Below the pieces are notes generated by a model. That model searched no databases and had not been told where the DNA came from. It saw only the letters and a list, made by a program, of their open reading frames with translations. Shown in pieces: positions 38,337-46,492 of a stretch of DNA of 64,000 bases. Position numbers and translations under genes: made by a program. Source of the DNA: Panacagrimonas sp052389915 (lineage in GTDB: Bacteria > Pseudomonadota > Gammaproteobacteria > Nevskiales > Nevskiaceae); NCBI GenBank assembly GCA_052389915.1, contig JBQTHL010000032.1:29075-93074 (forward strand). Direction: 5' to 3'. How positions within the stretch are numbered: the first letter of the stretch is position 1; every line of letters starts with the position of its first letter.

Positions 38337-39283
38337 TCGAAGTGCCGGTAACCGTTAGGCGGAACGGCAATGGTAGCGCCTGCGGCGTCCACGAATCGCA
38401 GACCGGGTTCGGCGGTGATGTGGCCGATGACGGTCAGTGGAACGTCCAGCCTTGCGCGCGCCGCTTCGACGCGGCCGGACGGCAGGCAGACGCACAGTTC
38501 GTAGTCGTCGCCTCCCGTGACCTGGTACGGCAGGCAGGAGGCCGAATCGAGAAGACCGCGCAAGACCGGAGAGCCAGGCAACTTGTCTGCTTGGATGACA
38601 GCGCCTACCCCGCTTGCTTCGAGGATGTGATTCAGATCGCCGGCCAGGCCGTCGGATAGATCGACGGCGGCGTTCGCGAGGTCGCGCAAAACCAGCCCGG
38701 CGGCGACCCGCGGAACCGGGCGGTCAAGTCTGCCTCGCAGGAACGCCGACTCATCTTCACGACTATCGCTGCGCTCGATCTCGCGCAAAGCCAGCGCCGC
38801 ATCGCCGAGGGTTCCGGTGACGCAGACCGCATCGCCGGCCTGCGCACCGTCTCGCCTCAGGGCTCGCCCGCAGGGCACCAGGCCCATCGCCGTCACGCTG
38901 ATGTTCAGAGGTCCACGCGTGGTATCGCCGCCTATGAGCGCGACCCGGTGTTGCGTGGCGAGTTCGCGCAGGCCGCGCGCAAACTCGGCAAGCCACTTCG
39001 GATCGGCCTGCTCCAGGGTCAGGGCCAGGATGAACCAGCGCGGCTGCGCACCCATCGCTGCGAGATCGGACAGGCTCACCGCCAGCGATTTCCAACCGAT
39101 GTCGAAAGGCCGCGTATCGAGCGGAAAATGGCGACCTGCGACCAGGCTGTCGGTCGTCACGGCCAACTCGTGGCCGTGCGTCACGGCGAGCAGCGCGCAG
39201 TCGTCGCCGATACCGAGAATCACGCCCTCCGCATCGGTCGTAAGGCCCTTGAAGTGCTGCCGGATCAGCTCGAACTCGTCCAC
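38333..39283 (-). CDS. thiL: Thiamine-monophosphate kinase
   Basis: 316 residues. It opens MDEFELIRQHF, then GVILGIGDDCALLAVTHGHE and AVTTDSLVAGRHFPLDTRPF, WKSLAVSLSDLAAMGAQPRW, ALIGGDTTRGPLNISVTAMG, and late AVDLSDGLAGDLNHILEASG and TGGDDYELCVCLP, all ThiL hallmarks with Mg/ATP-binding Asp residues. The enzyme phosphorylates thiamine phosphate to thiamine diphosphate, the cofactor used by the acetolactate synthase encoded elsewhere in this window. It follows nusB after 15 bp and overlaps pgpA. Confidence 0.95.
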   Translation of the reverse strand: MDEFELIRQHFKGLTTDAEGVILGIGDDCALLAVTHGHELAVTTDSLVAGRHFPLDTRPFDIGWKSLAVSLSDLAAMGAQPRWFILALTLEQADPKWLAEFARGLRELATQHRVALIGGDTTRGPLNISVTAMGLVPCGRALRRDGAQAGDAVCVTGTLGDAALALREIERSDSREDESAFLRGRLDRPVPRVAAGLVLRDLANAAVDLSDGLAGDLNHILEASGVGAVIQADKLPGSPVLRGLLDSASCLPYQVTGGDDYELCVCLPSGRVEAARARLDVPLTVIGHITAEPGLRFVDAAGATIAVPPNGYRHFE

Positions 39284-39298
39284 GGCCGCTCTCCGCGC

Positions 39299-39751
39299 TT
39301 AACGCCCGTCGCCAATCTCCACCGAGCGTGCCTGGCGCGCCAGCTTGTCGAGCACGCCGTTGACGAACTTGTAGCCGTCCTCGGCGCCGAAAGTCTTGGC
39401 CAGGTTCACCGACTCGTTCACCACCACTTTCCAGGGCACCTCGCGCTTGTTCGCAATTTCGTAGGCGCCGAGCAGCAGGATGGCGTGTTCCACCGGATCG
39501 AGTTGCGCCAGCGGGCGGTCCAGATGCGGCACCAGCGCCAAGGTGAGCACGACCACGTCGTTCACCGTGCCGTTGAGCAGTTCCTCGAAGTAAGCCGGGT
39601 CTGCGCGACCGAGGCCGGCTTCCTGCTCGCGGAACTGCTTCAACAGAATCTCGGGAGACGTCTCGTTGACGATCCACTGGTACAAGGCCTGCACCGTCAA
39701 TCGACGCGACAAACCGCGGCGACTGATGGGTGGCGCGGTCTCGCCGCTCAC
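39299..39751 (-). CDS. nusB: Transcription antitermination factor NusB
   Basis: 150 residues from GTG 39751, which overlaps the ribH stop; the longer frame to 39928 is antisense-like and not conserved. NusB features are SRRLTVQALYQWIVNETSPE at the start, FEELLNGTVNDVVVLTLALV, LDRPLAQLDPVEHAILLLGA and YEIANKREVPWKVVVNESVN with LAKTFGAEDGYKFVNGVLDK. NusB pairs with S10 (NusE) on boxA RNA to support rRNA antitermination. The ribH-nusB-thiL order is conserved in Proteobacteria. Confidence 0.94.
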   Translation of the reverse strand: MSGETAPPISRRGLSRRLTVQALYQWIVNETSPEILLKQFREQEAGLGRADPAYFEELLNGTVNDVVVLTLALVPHLDRPLAQLDPVEHAILLLGAYEIANKREVPWKVVVNESVNLAKTFGAEDGYKFVNGVLDKLARQARSVEIGDGR

Positions 39752-40239
39752 GAGGCCGACCTGATGAGACGAATCATGTCGAGCGCCGCGCACACCGCCT
39801 CGTAACCCTTGTTGTCGTCGCCCGATCCGCAGCGCTCGGTCGCCTGTTGCGGCGTGTTCACCGTCAGCACGCCAAAAGCCACCGGCTTGCCGAACTTGAG
39901 CTGCACGTCCATCAATCCGCGCGCGCACTCGCCGGCCACATATTCGAAGTGCGGCGTGTCACCACGAATCACGGCGCCCAGCGCGACCACCGCGTCGAAG
40001 CGGCCGCCGTGCAGCAGCGCGTTTGCCGCCAGCGGCAGTTCGTACGCGCCGGGCGCACGGAATTCCGTGACGTGGGAATCCTTCACGCCCCAGACTTCCA
40101 GCGCGCGTCGGGCGCCGCCGAGCAGGGCATCGATCACCTCGACATTCCAGCGCGTCGCCAGCAAGGCCACGCGGGTTGCGGCGAACTCCCCCGGCGTGGG
40201 GACGGCAGGAGCGGCGAAACCGGATTTGACGTCAGTCAT
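39748..40239 (-). CDS. ribH: 6,7-dimethyl-8-ribityllumazine synthase
   Basis: 163 residues. Motifs: VALLATRWNVEVIDALLGGA, VTEFRAPGAYELPLAANALL, FDAVVALGAVIRGDTPHFEY (phosphate/substrate loop), VAGECARGLMDVQLKFGKPV and FGVLTVNTPQQATERCG. The enzyme condenses 3,4-dihydroxybutanone phosphate with the ribitylamino-pyrimidine to give lumazine and typically forms pentamers or 60-mer shells. A nested inverted repeat fills the gap from ribBX. nusB starts at its stop codon. Confidence 0.95.
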   Translation of the reverse strand: MTDVKSGFAAPAVPTPGEFAATRVALLATRWNVEVIDALLGGARRALEVWGVKDSHVTEFRAPGAYELPLAANALLHGGRFDAVVALGAVIRGDTPHFEYVAGECARGLMDVQLKFGKPVAFGVLTVNTPQQATERCGSGDDNKGYEAVCAALDMIRLIRSAS

Positions 40240-40243
40240 CGAT

Positions 40244-40386
40244 AAACCTGTTCAAGAACGGTAGCGAGCGAAGGCATTTCGGGTCCGCCCGGAGCGCAGG
40301 AAGCGGAGTGTATGTAGGAATACATGAGCATTCCGAGCACCGGACGGACCCGAAATGCCGAGCGCAGCAGGTTATTGGACAGGTTT
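40244..40386. repeat. Nested palindromic element filling the ribBX-ribH gap
   Basis: Three nested inverted repeats share one centre: an outer pair AAACCTGTTCAA (40244-40255) / TTGGACAGGTTT (40375-40386, one mismatch), a perfect 15-bp middle pair GGCATTTCGGGTCCG (40273-40287) / CGGACCCGAAATGCC (40345-40359), and an inner TGTAT...ATACA hairpin around 40310-40325. The whole gap from the ribBX stop to just before the ribH start is thus one foldable unit. It has no T-run and does not match the FMN riboswitch consensus. I do not recognise its class. Confidence 0.85.
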
Positions 40387-41543
40387 CAATCGCAAGCTAC
40401 GTATTCGACCACCTCCAGGCCGAAGCCCGAGATGCCTTGCAGCCGCTTAGGGGCCGACAGCACGCGCATGCGGCGCACGCCGAGGTCCACCAGGATCTGC
40501 GCGCCGATGCCGTAAGTGCGCAGCACCCGCGGATCGGAGGGATGATCGTCCGCGCTCGGTGGCTGCCCGCGGTTGAGCCCGATGATCTGCTGCACCAGAT
40601 CGCGCGAGGCCTCCGACTTGCGCAGCACCACGATCACGCCGCTGCCTTCTTCGGCCACGCGCTTCATCGCGCGCTTGAGCGGCCAGCCGAAATGCTCCGA
40701 CTCGGCGCCAAGCATGTCTGCCAGTGTGTTGCGCAGATGCACGCGCACCAGCGTCGGCTTGTTGGGATCGACCTGCCCCTTGATCAGCGCCAGGTGCACG
40801 GTGCTATCGACTGCGTCCTGGTAAGTGACGAGATGGAATTCGCCGAACTCGGTGTGGATATTGGTCTCGGCGACTCTCTCGATGCTGTGTTCGTTATCGA
40901 GCCGGTAACGGATCAAGTCGGCGATGGTGCCGATCTTGAGATTGTGTTCACGCGCGAATTTCTCCAGGTCGGGACGGCGCGCCATGGTGCCGTCCTCGTT
41001 GAGAATCTCGACGATGACCGAGGCCGCATCAAGGCCCGCAAGCCGCGCCAGATCGCAACCTGCTTCGGTGTGGCCGGCGCGCGCGAGCACGCCACCGGGC
41101 TGTGCCATCAGCGGGAAAATATGGCCGGGTTGCACGAGGTCCGTGGGCTTGGCGTCGGGCTTCACCGCTGCGCGAATCGTGCACGCTCGATCGAACGCCG
41201 AGATGCCGGTGGTCACGCCTTCGGCCGCTTCGATGGAGACGGTGAACGCGGTGCGATGCAGATCGTCGCCGTGAACGACCATCGGCGGCAGACGCAGCTG
41301 GCGGCAGCGTTCTGCGGTGAGCGTGAGGCAGATCAGTCCGCGCCCATAGCGCGCCATGAAGTTGATGTCCTCGGGCCGCACCAGACTGGCGGCCATGATG
41401 AGGTCGCCCTCGTTCTCGCGATCCTCGTCGTCCATCAGCACGACCATCTTGCCGGCCTTGATGTCGGCGACGATGTCGGAGATGTAGTCGAGACCCTGAT
41501 GCGGCTGATCGATGTTCTTGTTGATGTTTGCAACCTTGCTCAT
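40386..41543 (-). CDS. ribB: 3,4-dihydroxy-2-butanone-4-phosphate synthase fused to a degenerate GTP cyclohydrolase II domain (RibBX type)
   Basis: 385 residues. The N-terminal DHBP synthase domain (to about 215) is intact: MVVLMDDEDRENEGDLIMAA, FMARYGRGLICLTLTAERCR and GVLARAGHTEAGCDLARLAG. The C-terminal half resembles GTP cyclohydrolase II, but the zinc-binding cysteine cluster (normally near R-V-H-S-E-C-x10-C-x-C) is replaced by LVRVHLRNTLADMLGAESEH, with no cysteines, so cyclohydrolase activity is unlikely. RibBX proteins of this kind are known in Proteobacteria, and a separate ribA must exist elsewhere. Its start overlaps the ribE stop by four bases. Confidence 0.92.
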   Translation of the reverse strand: MSKVANINKNIDQPHQGLDYISDIVADIKAGKMVVLMDDEDRENEGDLIMAASLVRPEDINFMARYGRGLICLTLTAERCRQLRLPPMVVHGDDLHRTAFTVSIEAAEGVTTGISAFDRACTIRAAVKPDAKPTDLVQPGHIFPLMAQPGGVLARAGHTEAGCDLARLAGLDAASVIVEILNEDGTMARRPDLEKFAREHNLKIGTIADLIRYRLDNEHSIERVAETNIHTEFGEFHLVTYQDAVDSTVHLALIKGQVDPNKPTLVRVHLRNTLADMLGAESEHFGWPLKRAMKRVAEEGSGVIVVLRKSEASRDLVQQIIGLNRGQPPSADDHPSDPRVLRTYGIGAQILVDLGVRRMRVLSAPKRLQGISGFGLEVVEYVACD

Positions 41544-42142
41544 GGTGCCTCCCGAGCGGCCAATAACCGCTCCAGGTATCGCGCGATGAGATCCACTTCC
41601 AGATTCACCGCATCGCCTTGTTGAAGATCGCCCAGAGTCGTCTGACTCAGGGTGTGGGGGATGATGTTAACGCCAAAGCGCGAGCCCTCGACTTCGTTGA
41701 CGGTCAGGCTGATGCCATCGATGGTGATCGAGCCCTTCCGCGCGATGTAGCGCGCAAGCTCGGCCGGCACCTCGAACAGCATGCGCCAGGACCGCGCTTC
41801 CTCGTGCTTTTCGACCAGCCGCCCCACGCCATCGACGTGGCCGGACACTAGGTGCCCGCCGAGCGGCTTGGACGGCGTTAGCGCCTTTTCGAGATTCACC
41901 CGACGGCCCGTCGTCCAAGCACCTGAACTGGTCGCGTTCAAGGTTTCGACCGACAGGTCGGCGGTGAAGCCTATCGGCGTCTTCTCGCGCGCGGTCAGGC
42001 AGATGCCGCTCACGGCGACACTGTCGCCCAACGCTACATCGAGCAGATATCCGTCCGGGGACTCGATGCTCATGCGCACGTCGCCGCCGCGCGGTTCGAT
42101 TGCGGAAACGAAGCCAAGCGATTCGATGATGCCGGTGAACAT
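41540..42142 (-). CDS. ribE: Riboflavin synthase alpha chain
   Basis: 200 residues built of two lumazine-binding repeats. It opens MFTGIIESLGFVSAIEPRGG and has GDSVAVSGICLTAREKTPIG, SVETLNATSSGAWTTGRRVN, LGGHLVSGHVDGVGRLVEKH in the second half, and GSITIDGISLTVNEVEGSRF. The enzyme dismutates two lumazine molecules to riboflavin. It sits three bases after ribD and overlaps ribBX, so the rib genes are translated from one message. Confidence 0.95.
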   Translation of the reverse strand: MFTGIIESLGFVSAIEPRGGDVRMSIESPDGYLLDVALGDSVAVSGICLTAREKTPIGFTADLSVETLNATSSGAWTTGRRVNLEKALTPSKPLGGHLVSGHVDGVGRLVEKHEEARSWRMLFEVPAELARYIARKGSITIDGISLTVNEVEGSRFGVNIIPHTLSQTTLGDLQQGDAVNLEVDLIARYLERLLAAREAP

Positions 42143-42145
42143 GCT

Positions 42146-43249
42146 TCAGCACTCCCCCTTGAGCGGCACCGCCGTGATGCGCAGATCGGGTCCGACTTGG
42201 CGCACGTCGGTGAACTGGAGTTGCACCCTTTGATCCAGCTTTTCCAGACCGGGGATAAGGGCGAGCCCGCGCGCCGAATCGCCGAGCAGGCTTGGCGCGA
42301 GGTACACAATCAGTTCGTCGGCGAGGCCGTCGCGCACTATCGCACCGGCCAGAACCGGGCCGCACTCGACCAGCACACTGTTGATCTCGCGGCGCGCCAA
42401 CTCGACCAGAACCGCGGTCAGATCGATAAGTCCTGACGTGAGCAAAGAGCAGTCGATACGGATTGGCGTAGGGCGGGTCGTGCCCGTCGATTCCACTTCC
42501 GGACCGGGCATGGCGAGCGCGGCCCGCCCTACGCACCAGAAGTGTCGTGCGCCATCGTCGTTCCATACGAGGGCACTTACGGGCACGCGACCGCGCGAAT
42601 CCAGCACGATGCGATCTGGCTGGCGCGTGACGACAAACCCCGCGCGAACGGTCAACGCCGGATCATCCGCGAGTACGGTCCCGGAACTTGTCAGCACCGC
42701 ACCCGCTTCCGCGCGAAGCCGATGCACGTCGGCCCGCGACGCTTCGCTCGTGATCCATTTCGACTCGCCGCTGGCCATGGCCGTACGCCCGTCCAGACTC
42801 GCCGCCAACTTGAGGGTCAGATACGGTCGGCCGCGTTCCACGCGCGACACGAAGCCACGATTGAGTTCGCGCGCCGCAGATTCCAGCAGTCCGACTTCGA
42901 CTTCGATACCGGCCGCGCGCAATCGCTCGATGCCCTGCCCGGCCACCTGCGGATTCGGATCGCGCATCGCCACCCAGACCTTGCGCAAGCCAGCCGCGAT
43001 CAGTGCATCCGCGCAAGGCGGTGTGCGACCGTGATGCGAACAGGGTTCGAGCGTGACGAACATTTCAGCGCCGCGCGCCTGTTCTCCCGCGGCGCGCAAG
43101 GCATGAATCTCTGCGTGCGGCTCGCCGGCACGTTCGTGCCAGCCTTCACCGACGACGGTTCCGTCGCGGAAAACCACGCAGCCCACGCGCGGATTCGGAA
43201 AGGTCGTGAAGCGGCCGCGTGCGGCCAGTTCGAGCGCGCGCGGCATCAT
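42146..43249 (-). CDS. ribD: Bifunctional pyrimidine deaminase/reductase RibD, carrying an in-frame palindromic repeat
   Basis: 367 residues from ATG 43249; a GTG at 43273 would add eight. The N-terminal deaminase has RGRFTTFPNPRVGCVVFRDG, EPHAEIHALRAAGEQARGAE (zinc His and catalytic Glu) and TLEPCSHHGRTPPCADALIA (zinc Cys pair). The reductase half includes RPYLTLKLAASLDGRTAMAS, KWITSEASRADVHRLRAEAG and ELIVYLAPSLLGDSARGLAL. It performs the second and third steps of riboflavin synthesis. Between the reductase beta segment HFWC and LIDLTAVLVEL an added segment of about 22 residues (around RAALAMPGPEVESTGTTRPT) is encoded by a 67-bp GTAGGGCGGG-type palindrome; this loop seems tolerated. Confidence 0.93.
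   Translation of the reverse strand: MMPRALELAARGRFTTFPNPRVGCVVFRDGTVVGEGWHERAGEPHAEIHALRAAGEQARGAEMFVTLEPCSHHGRTPPCADALIAAGLRKVWVAMRDPNPQVAGQGIERLRAAGIEVEVGLLESAARELNRGFVSRVERGRPYLTLKLAASLDGRTAMASGESKWITSEASRADVHRLRAEAGAVLTSSGTVLADDPALTVRAGFVVTRQPDRIVLDSRGRVPVSALVWNDDGARHFWCVGRAALAMPGPEVESTGTTRPTPIRIDCSLLTSGLIDLTAVLVELARREINSVLVECGPVLAGAIVRDGLADELIVYLAPSLLGDSARGLALIPGLEKLDQRVQLQFTDVRQVGPDLRITAVPLKGEC
42467..42533. repeat. GTAGGGCGGG-family palindrome inside ribD
   Basis: CGTAGGGCGGG (42467-42477) and CCCGCCCTACG (42523-42533) are perfect 11-bp ends. Between them is an inner GTGCCCG...CGGGCAT pair. The ends match the first ten bases of the intergenic REP doublets at 34364 and 35236. It lies wholly within the ribD reading frame and keeps it open. 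Confidence 0.85.
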
Positions 43250-43285
43250 CTGCGCGGCAAATTCAGGCCGCACAAAAAACGGTTC

Positions 43286-43379
43286 TCACGCAACGGAGCT
43301 TTGAAAGGCAAAGGGACGGCAAAGACGCAAAGAAAAACTTCATTGTGGCTTTGCTTTGCGTCTTTGCGCCTTTGCGTGA
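43286..43379. repeat. Inverted repeat of CTTTGCGTC type between nrdR and ribD
   Basis: TCACGCAA ... GGCAAAGACGCAAAG on the left faces CTTTGCGTCTTTGC ... TTTGCGTGA on the right. The core arms CAAAGACGCAAAG/CTTTGCGTCTTTG are perfect over 13 bp. It fills the roughly 130-bp gap between the two genes and is lower in GC than its surroundings. It may serve as a transcription attenuator, but no T-run follows. Confidence 0.8.
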
Positions 43380-43381
43380 CA

Positions 43382-43903
43382 TCAGCTTTTCGCTTTTCCC
43401 GGCACATCGGATTCGATCAAGGACATCTGGTGCTTGCGCTGTTCGGCGGTGGGCAGGCGCTGCAAGCGTTCGATCTCGTCGCGGAACGCGTTGACGTCCT
43501 CGAAACTTCGGTAGACCGAGGCAAAGCGCACATAGGCCACGTGGTCCAGGTCGCGCAACTCGTCCATTACCCATTCGCCGAGTTGGCGCGACGGTACTTC
43601 GCGCTCGCCGCTCTGGCGCAGCTTGCGCATCACTGTTTCGACCGCGTGATCTACCGCATCGGGCGACACCGGGCGCTTGTAGAGCGCGTTGGCAAAACCG
43701 CCGCGCAGCTTATCCTCGTCAAACGGCTCGGGGTTGCCGCCACGCTTGATGATATTGGGCAGGCTGAGCTGCGCACGCTCGAACGTCGTGAAGCGACCCT
43801 TGCACACGGCACATTCGCGGCGACGCCGAACCTGAGCACCTTCCTCGGCCAGGCGCGAATCGATCACGCGCGTGTCGGTGGCATTGCAGAAGGGGCATTG
43901 CAT
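43382..43903 (-). CDS. nrdR: Transcriptional repressor NrdR
   Basis: 173 residues from ATG 43903. The N-terminal zinc ribbon is MQCPFCNATDTRVIDSRLAE with Cys3 and Cys6, paired with RRRRECAVCKGRFTTFERAQ. The ATP-cone follows (IKRGGNPEPFDEDKLRGGFA, NALYKRPVSPDAVDHAVETV). NrdR binds NrdR boxes before ribonucleotide reductase operons and represses them when dATP or ATP is bound. The glyA-nrdR-ribD order is conserved in Proteobacteria. It lies 4 bp after the glyA stop. Confidence 0.96.
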   Translation of the reverse strand: MQCPFCNATDTRVIDSRLAEEGAQVRRRRECAVCKGRFTTFERAQLSLPNIIKRGGNPEPFDEDKLRGGFANALYKRPVSPDAVDHAVETVMRKLRQSGEREVPSRQLGEWVMDELRDLDHVAYVRFASVYRSFEDVNAFRDEIERLQRLPTAEQRKHQMSLIESDVPGKAKS

Positions 43904-43907
43904 GGAG

Positions 43908-45185
43908 CTACGCCACTGCGCGGTACACCGGGAAGCGTGCACACAGCTTCTCAACTTCGCCGCGCACCGTGGTGATGGCGCGCTCGACATCGCCACCGGC
44001 CGACATCGCATCGACAATCTCGATGATCCAGCCAGCGACCTGCGCCATCTCCCTTTCCTTGAACCCTCTCGTGGTCGAGGCCGGCGAACCCAGACGCAAA
44101 CCAGAGGTCACGAACGGCGACTTTGGATCATTGGGCACCGAGTTCTTGTTGACGGTGATGTGCGCCTTGCCCAGCGCCGCTTCGGCATCCTTGCCGGTGA
44201 CGTTCTTTGCAATCAGGTCCAGCAGGAACAGGTGATCGTCAGTGCCGCCCGAGACCACCTTGTAGCCGCGGTCGAGGAACACCTTGGCCATCGCGCGCGC
44301 GTTGGCGACGACCTGCTTCTGGTACACCTTGAAGCCCGGTTCCAGCGCTTCCTTGAAGGCCACCGCCTTGGCTGCCACCACGTGCATCAGTGGGCCGCCC
44401 TGGATGCCGGGGAACACCGCCGAGTTGAGCTTCTTGTAGAAGTCCTCACCCTGCCCTTTCGACAGGATGATGCCGCCGCGCGGACCGCGCAGGGTCTTGT
44501 GCGTGGTGGAGGTGACGACGTGAGCGTAAGGAAGCGGGCTCGGGTATTCCCCTGCGGCCACAAGGCCGGCGACATGCGCCATGTCCACCCAGAAGTAAGC
44601 GCCGACCTTGTCGGCGATCTCGCGCATGCGCTTCCAGTCCTTGATGCGCGAATACGCAGAAAAACCACCGATCAGCATCTTCGGCTTGCTCTCCAGCGCG
44701 ATGCGTTCCATCTCGTCGTAGTTGATCAGGCCGCTGATCGTATCGAGCCCGTAAGGCACGATTTTGTAATGCTTGCCCGAGAAGTTCGCCGGGTTGCCGT
44801 GGGTCAGATGCCCCCCCTGCGCGAGGTTCATGCCCATGACGGTGTCGCCGGGACTGACCAGCGCGAGGAAAATCGCGGCATTGGCCTGTGCACCGGAGTG
44901 GGGCTGCACGTTGGCGTAGTCGCAGTCGAACAGTTTCTTGACCCTATCGATCGCGAGCTGCTCGGCCACATCGACGTGCTCGCAACCGCCGTAGTAACGC
45001 TTGCCCGGATAACCCTCGGCGTATTTGTTGGTGAGCTGCGTACCCTGCGCTTGCATCACCGCGGGGCTGCAATAGTTTTCGGACGCGATCAGCTCGATGT
45101 GCGCTTCCTGTCGCGCGTTTTCCGCGGCGATGGTGGCGGCGATTTCGGGATCGGCGGTTGCGAGGTTCGGAGCAGAGATGAACAT
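43908..45185 (-). CDS. glyA: Serine hydroxymethyltransferase
   Basis: 425 residues from ATG 45185; a longer frame to 45290 runs through the upstream repeat. Motifs: RQEAHIELIASENYCSPAVM, LTNKYAEGYPGKRYYGGCEH, QPHSGAQANAAIFLALVSPG, and the PLP-lysine segment VVTSTTHKTLRGPRGGIILS. TRGFKEREMAQVAGWIIEIV lies in the C-terminal domain. The enzyme converts serine and tetrahydrofolate to glycine and methylene-THF. It heads the glyA-nrdR-rib run. A palindromic repeat lies just upstream. Confidence 0.96.
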   Translation of the reverse strand: MFISAPNLATADPEIAATIAAENARQEAHIELIASENYCSPAVMQAQGTQLTNKYAEGYPGKRYYGGCEHVDVAEQLAIDRVKKLFDCDYANVQPHSGAQANAAIFLALVSPGDTVMGMNLAQGGHLTHGNPANFSGKHYKIVPYGLDTISGLINYDEMERIALESKPKMLIGGFSAYSRIKDWKRMREIADKVGAYFWVDMAHVAGLVAAGEYPSPLPYAHVVTSTTHKTLRGPRGGIILSKGQGEDFYKKLNSAVFPGIQGGPLMHVVAAKAVAFKEALEPGFKVYQKQVVANARAMAKVFLDRGYKVVSGGTDDHLFLLDLIAKNVTGKDAEAALGKAHITVNKNSVPNDPKSPFVTSGLRLGSPASTTRGFKEREMAQVAGWIIEIVDAMSAGGDVERAITTVRGEVEKLCARFPVYRAVA

Positions 45186-45219
45186 GAGGTCGACGGAATC
45201 ATTCAAGTAGGAGAAACGA

Positions 45220-45288
45220 GACGCGGATTTCGCAGATAAACGCGGATCAACAAATTTTTTATCCGCATTCGTCGGCGAAATCCGCGTC
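45220..45288. repeat. Inverted repeat upstream of glyA
   Basis: GACGCGGATTTCGC (45220-45233) and GCGAAATCCGCGTC (45275-45288) are perfect 14-bp complements. Inner CGCGGAT...ATCCGC pairs give a second stem around an AT-rich centre (AATTTTTT). It lies between the nadA 3' end and the glyA start. The six-T run on the plus strand could make it a weak terminator for neither flanking gene, since both are on the minus strand. Confidence 0.85.
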
Positions 45289-45295
45289 AAAAAAG

Positions 45296-46393
45296 TCAGT
45301 CAACGACTTCCAGCATCAAATCCAGCGCACGTCGCGCCGGGTCGGCGATGTTCTGCGGCACGCGAATCTGATTGACGACCTGGCCGGCGACGAGGTTGTC
45401 CAGAGTCCAGGCCAAGTGCTGCGGGTCGGTGCGGAACATGGTCGAGCACATGCACACGGTCGGGCTCATGAACTGCACCTGCACGCCCTTGGGCCGCATC
45501 TCGTCGCCGAGACGATTGACCAGGTTCAACTCGGTTCCGATCAGCCAGTGATCGCCCGGCTGGCTCGCGCGCACGGTGCGCAGGATGTATTCGGTGCTGC
45601 CGACGAAGTCCGACTTCTCGCACACCTCCCAGGAATTCTCCGGATGGCTGATGACCTTGCCGTCGGGGTGGGCCTTGCGGAAGTTGTCGATGTGCGCCGG
45701 CTGGAACATCTGGTGCACGGAGCAGAAGCCTTTCCAGAGAATGATCTTGGCGTTCCTGATCTCCTCCTCGGTCAGGCCGCCGCGTGGCTTCATGAAATCC
45801 CAGGTGACCATCTCGTCCAGCGGAATGCCCATGCGGTAGCCGGTGTTACGGCCCAGATGCTGGTCGGGGAAGAACAGAACCTTCTCGCGTCGCGCGAACG
45901 ACCACTCCAGCACGGCCTTGGCGTTGGAACTGGTGCAGACGATGCCGCCATGATTGCCGCAAAACGCTTTCAGGTCAGCCGCCGAATTGATGTAGGTGAC
46001 CGGCGTGACGGTCTGGTCCGGGTCGATGACCTGCGAAATTTCTTCCCAGCACTTGCGCACCTTCACCAGGTTGGCCATGTCGGCCATCGAACAGCCCGCA
46101 GCGAGGTCCGGCAGGATCACCTTGCGCTGGCCTAAGGTGAGGATGTCCGCCACCTCGGCCATGAAATGCACACCGCAGAACACGATGAACTCGGCATCCG
46201 AGTTCGCCGCCTGCTGCGAAAGCTTGAGGGAGTCGCCGGAATAATCGGCGTGCCGGAACACCTCGTCGCGCTGGTAGTGGTGGCCGAGGATGGCCAACCG
46301 CTTGCCTAGCACGCTCTTGGCCGCGACGATGCGGGTGTCGCAATTCGAATCGTCGAGCAGGCTGAACTGATCGAGTTTTAGTACGGCGGACAA
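45296..46393 (-). CDS. nadA: Quinolinate synthase A
   Basis: 365 residues. Key segments: KRLAILGHHYQRDEVFRHAD, YSGDSLKLSQQAANSDAEFI, VFCGVHFMAEVADILTLGQR, GCSMADMANLVKVRKCWEEI, WKGFCSVHQMFQPAHIDNFR and VQFMSPTVCMCSTMFRTDPQ. The last two contain iron-sulfur cluster cysteines. NadA condenses iminoaspartate with dihydroxyacetone phosphate to quinolinate in NAD synthesis. Its pathway partner nadC lies about 3 kb away on the plus strand; nadB is not in the window. Divergent from rplY. Confidence 0.95.
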   Translation of the reverse strand: MSAVLKLDQFSLLDDSNCDTRIVAAKSVLGKRLAILGHHYQRDEVFRHADYSGDSLKLSQQAANSDAEFIVFCGVHFMAEVADILTLGQRKVILPDLAAGCSMADMANLVKVRKCWEEISQVIDPDQTVTPVTYINSAADLKAFCGNHGGIVCTSSNAKAVLEWSFARREKVLFFPDQHLGRNTGYRMGIPLDEMVTWDFMKPRGGLTEEEIRNAKIILWKGFCSVHQMFQPAHIDNFRKAHPDGKVISHPENSWEVCEKSDFVGSTEYILRTVRASQPGDHWLIGTELNLVNRLGDEMRPKGVQVQFMSPTVCMCSTMFRTDPQHLAWTLDNLVAGQVVNQIRVPQNIADPARRALDLMLEVVD

Positions 46394-46492
46394 TGGCGTC
46401 TCGGCAGTTACGGGGCGCGCAGTTTAGCCCATCGCAGACCGCCATCCGGCCTGTCGAAGAGCAACGATCTCGCGCTGGTCCGGTCGCTCCTC

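Noticed and set aside
40244..40386. FMN riboswitch in the rib operon
   Set aside because: The element lies inside the operon, and the RFN conserved blocks are not present.
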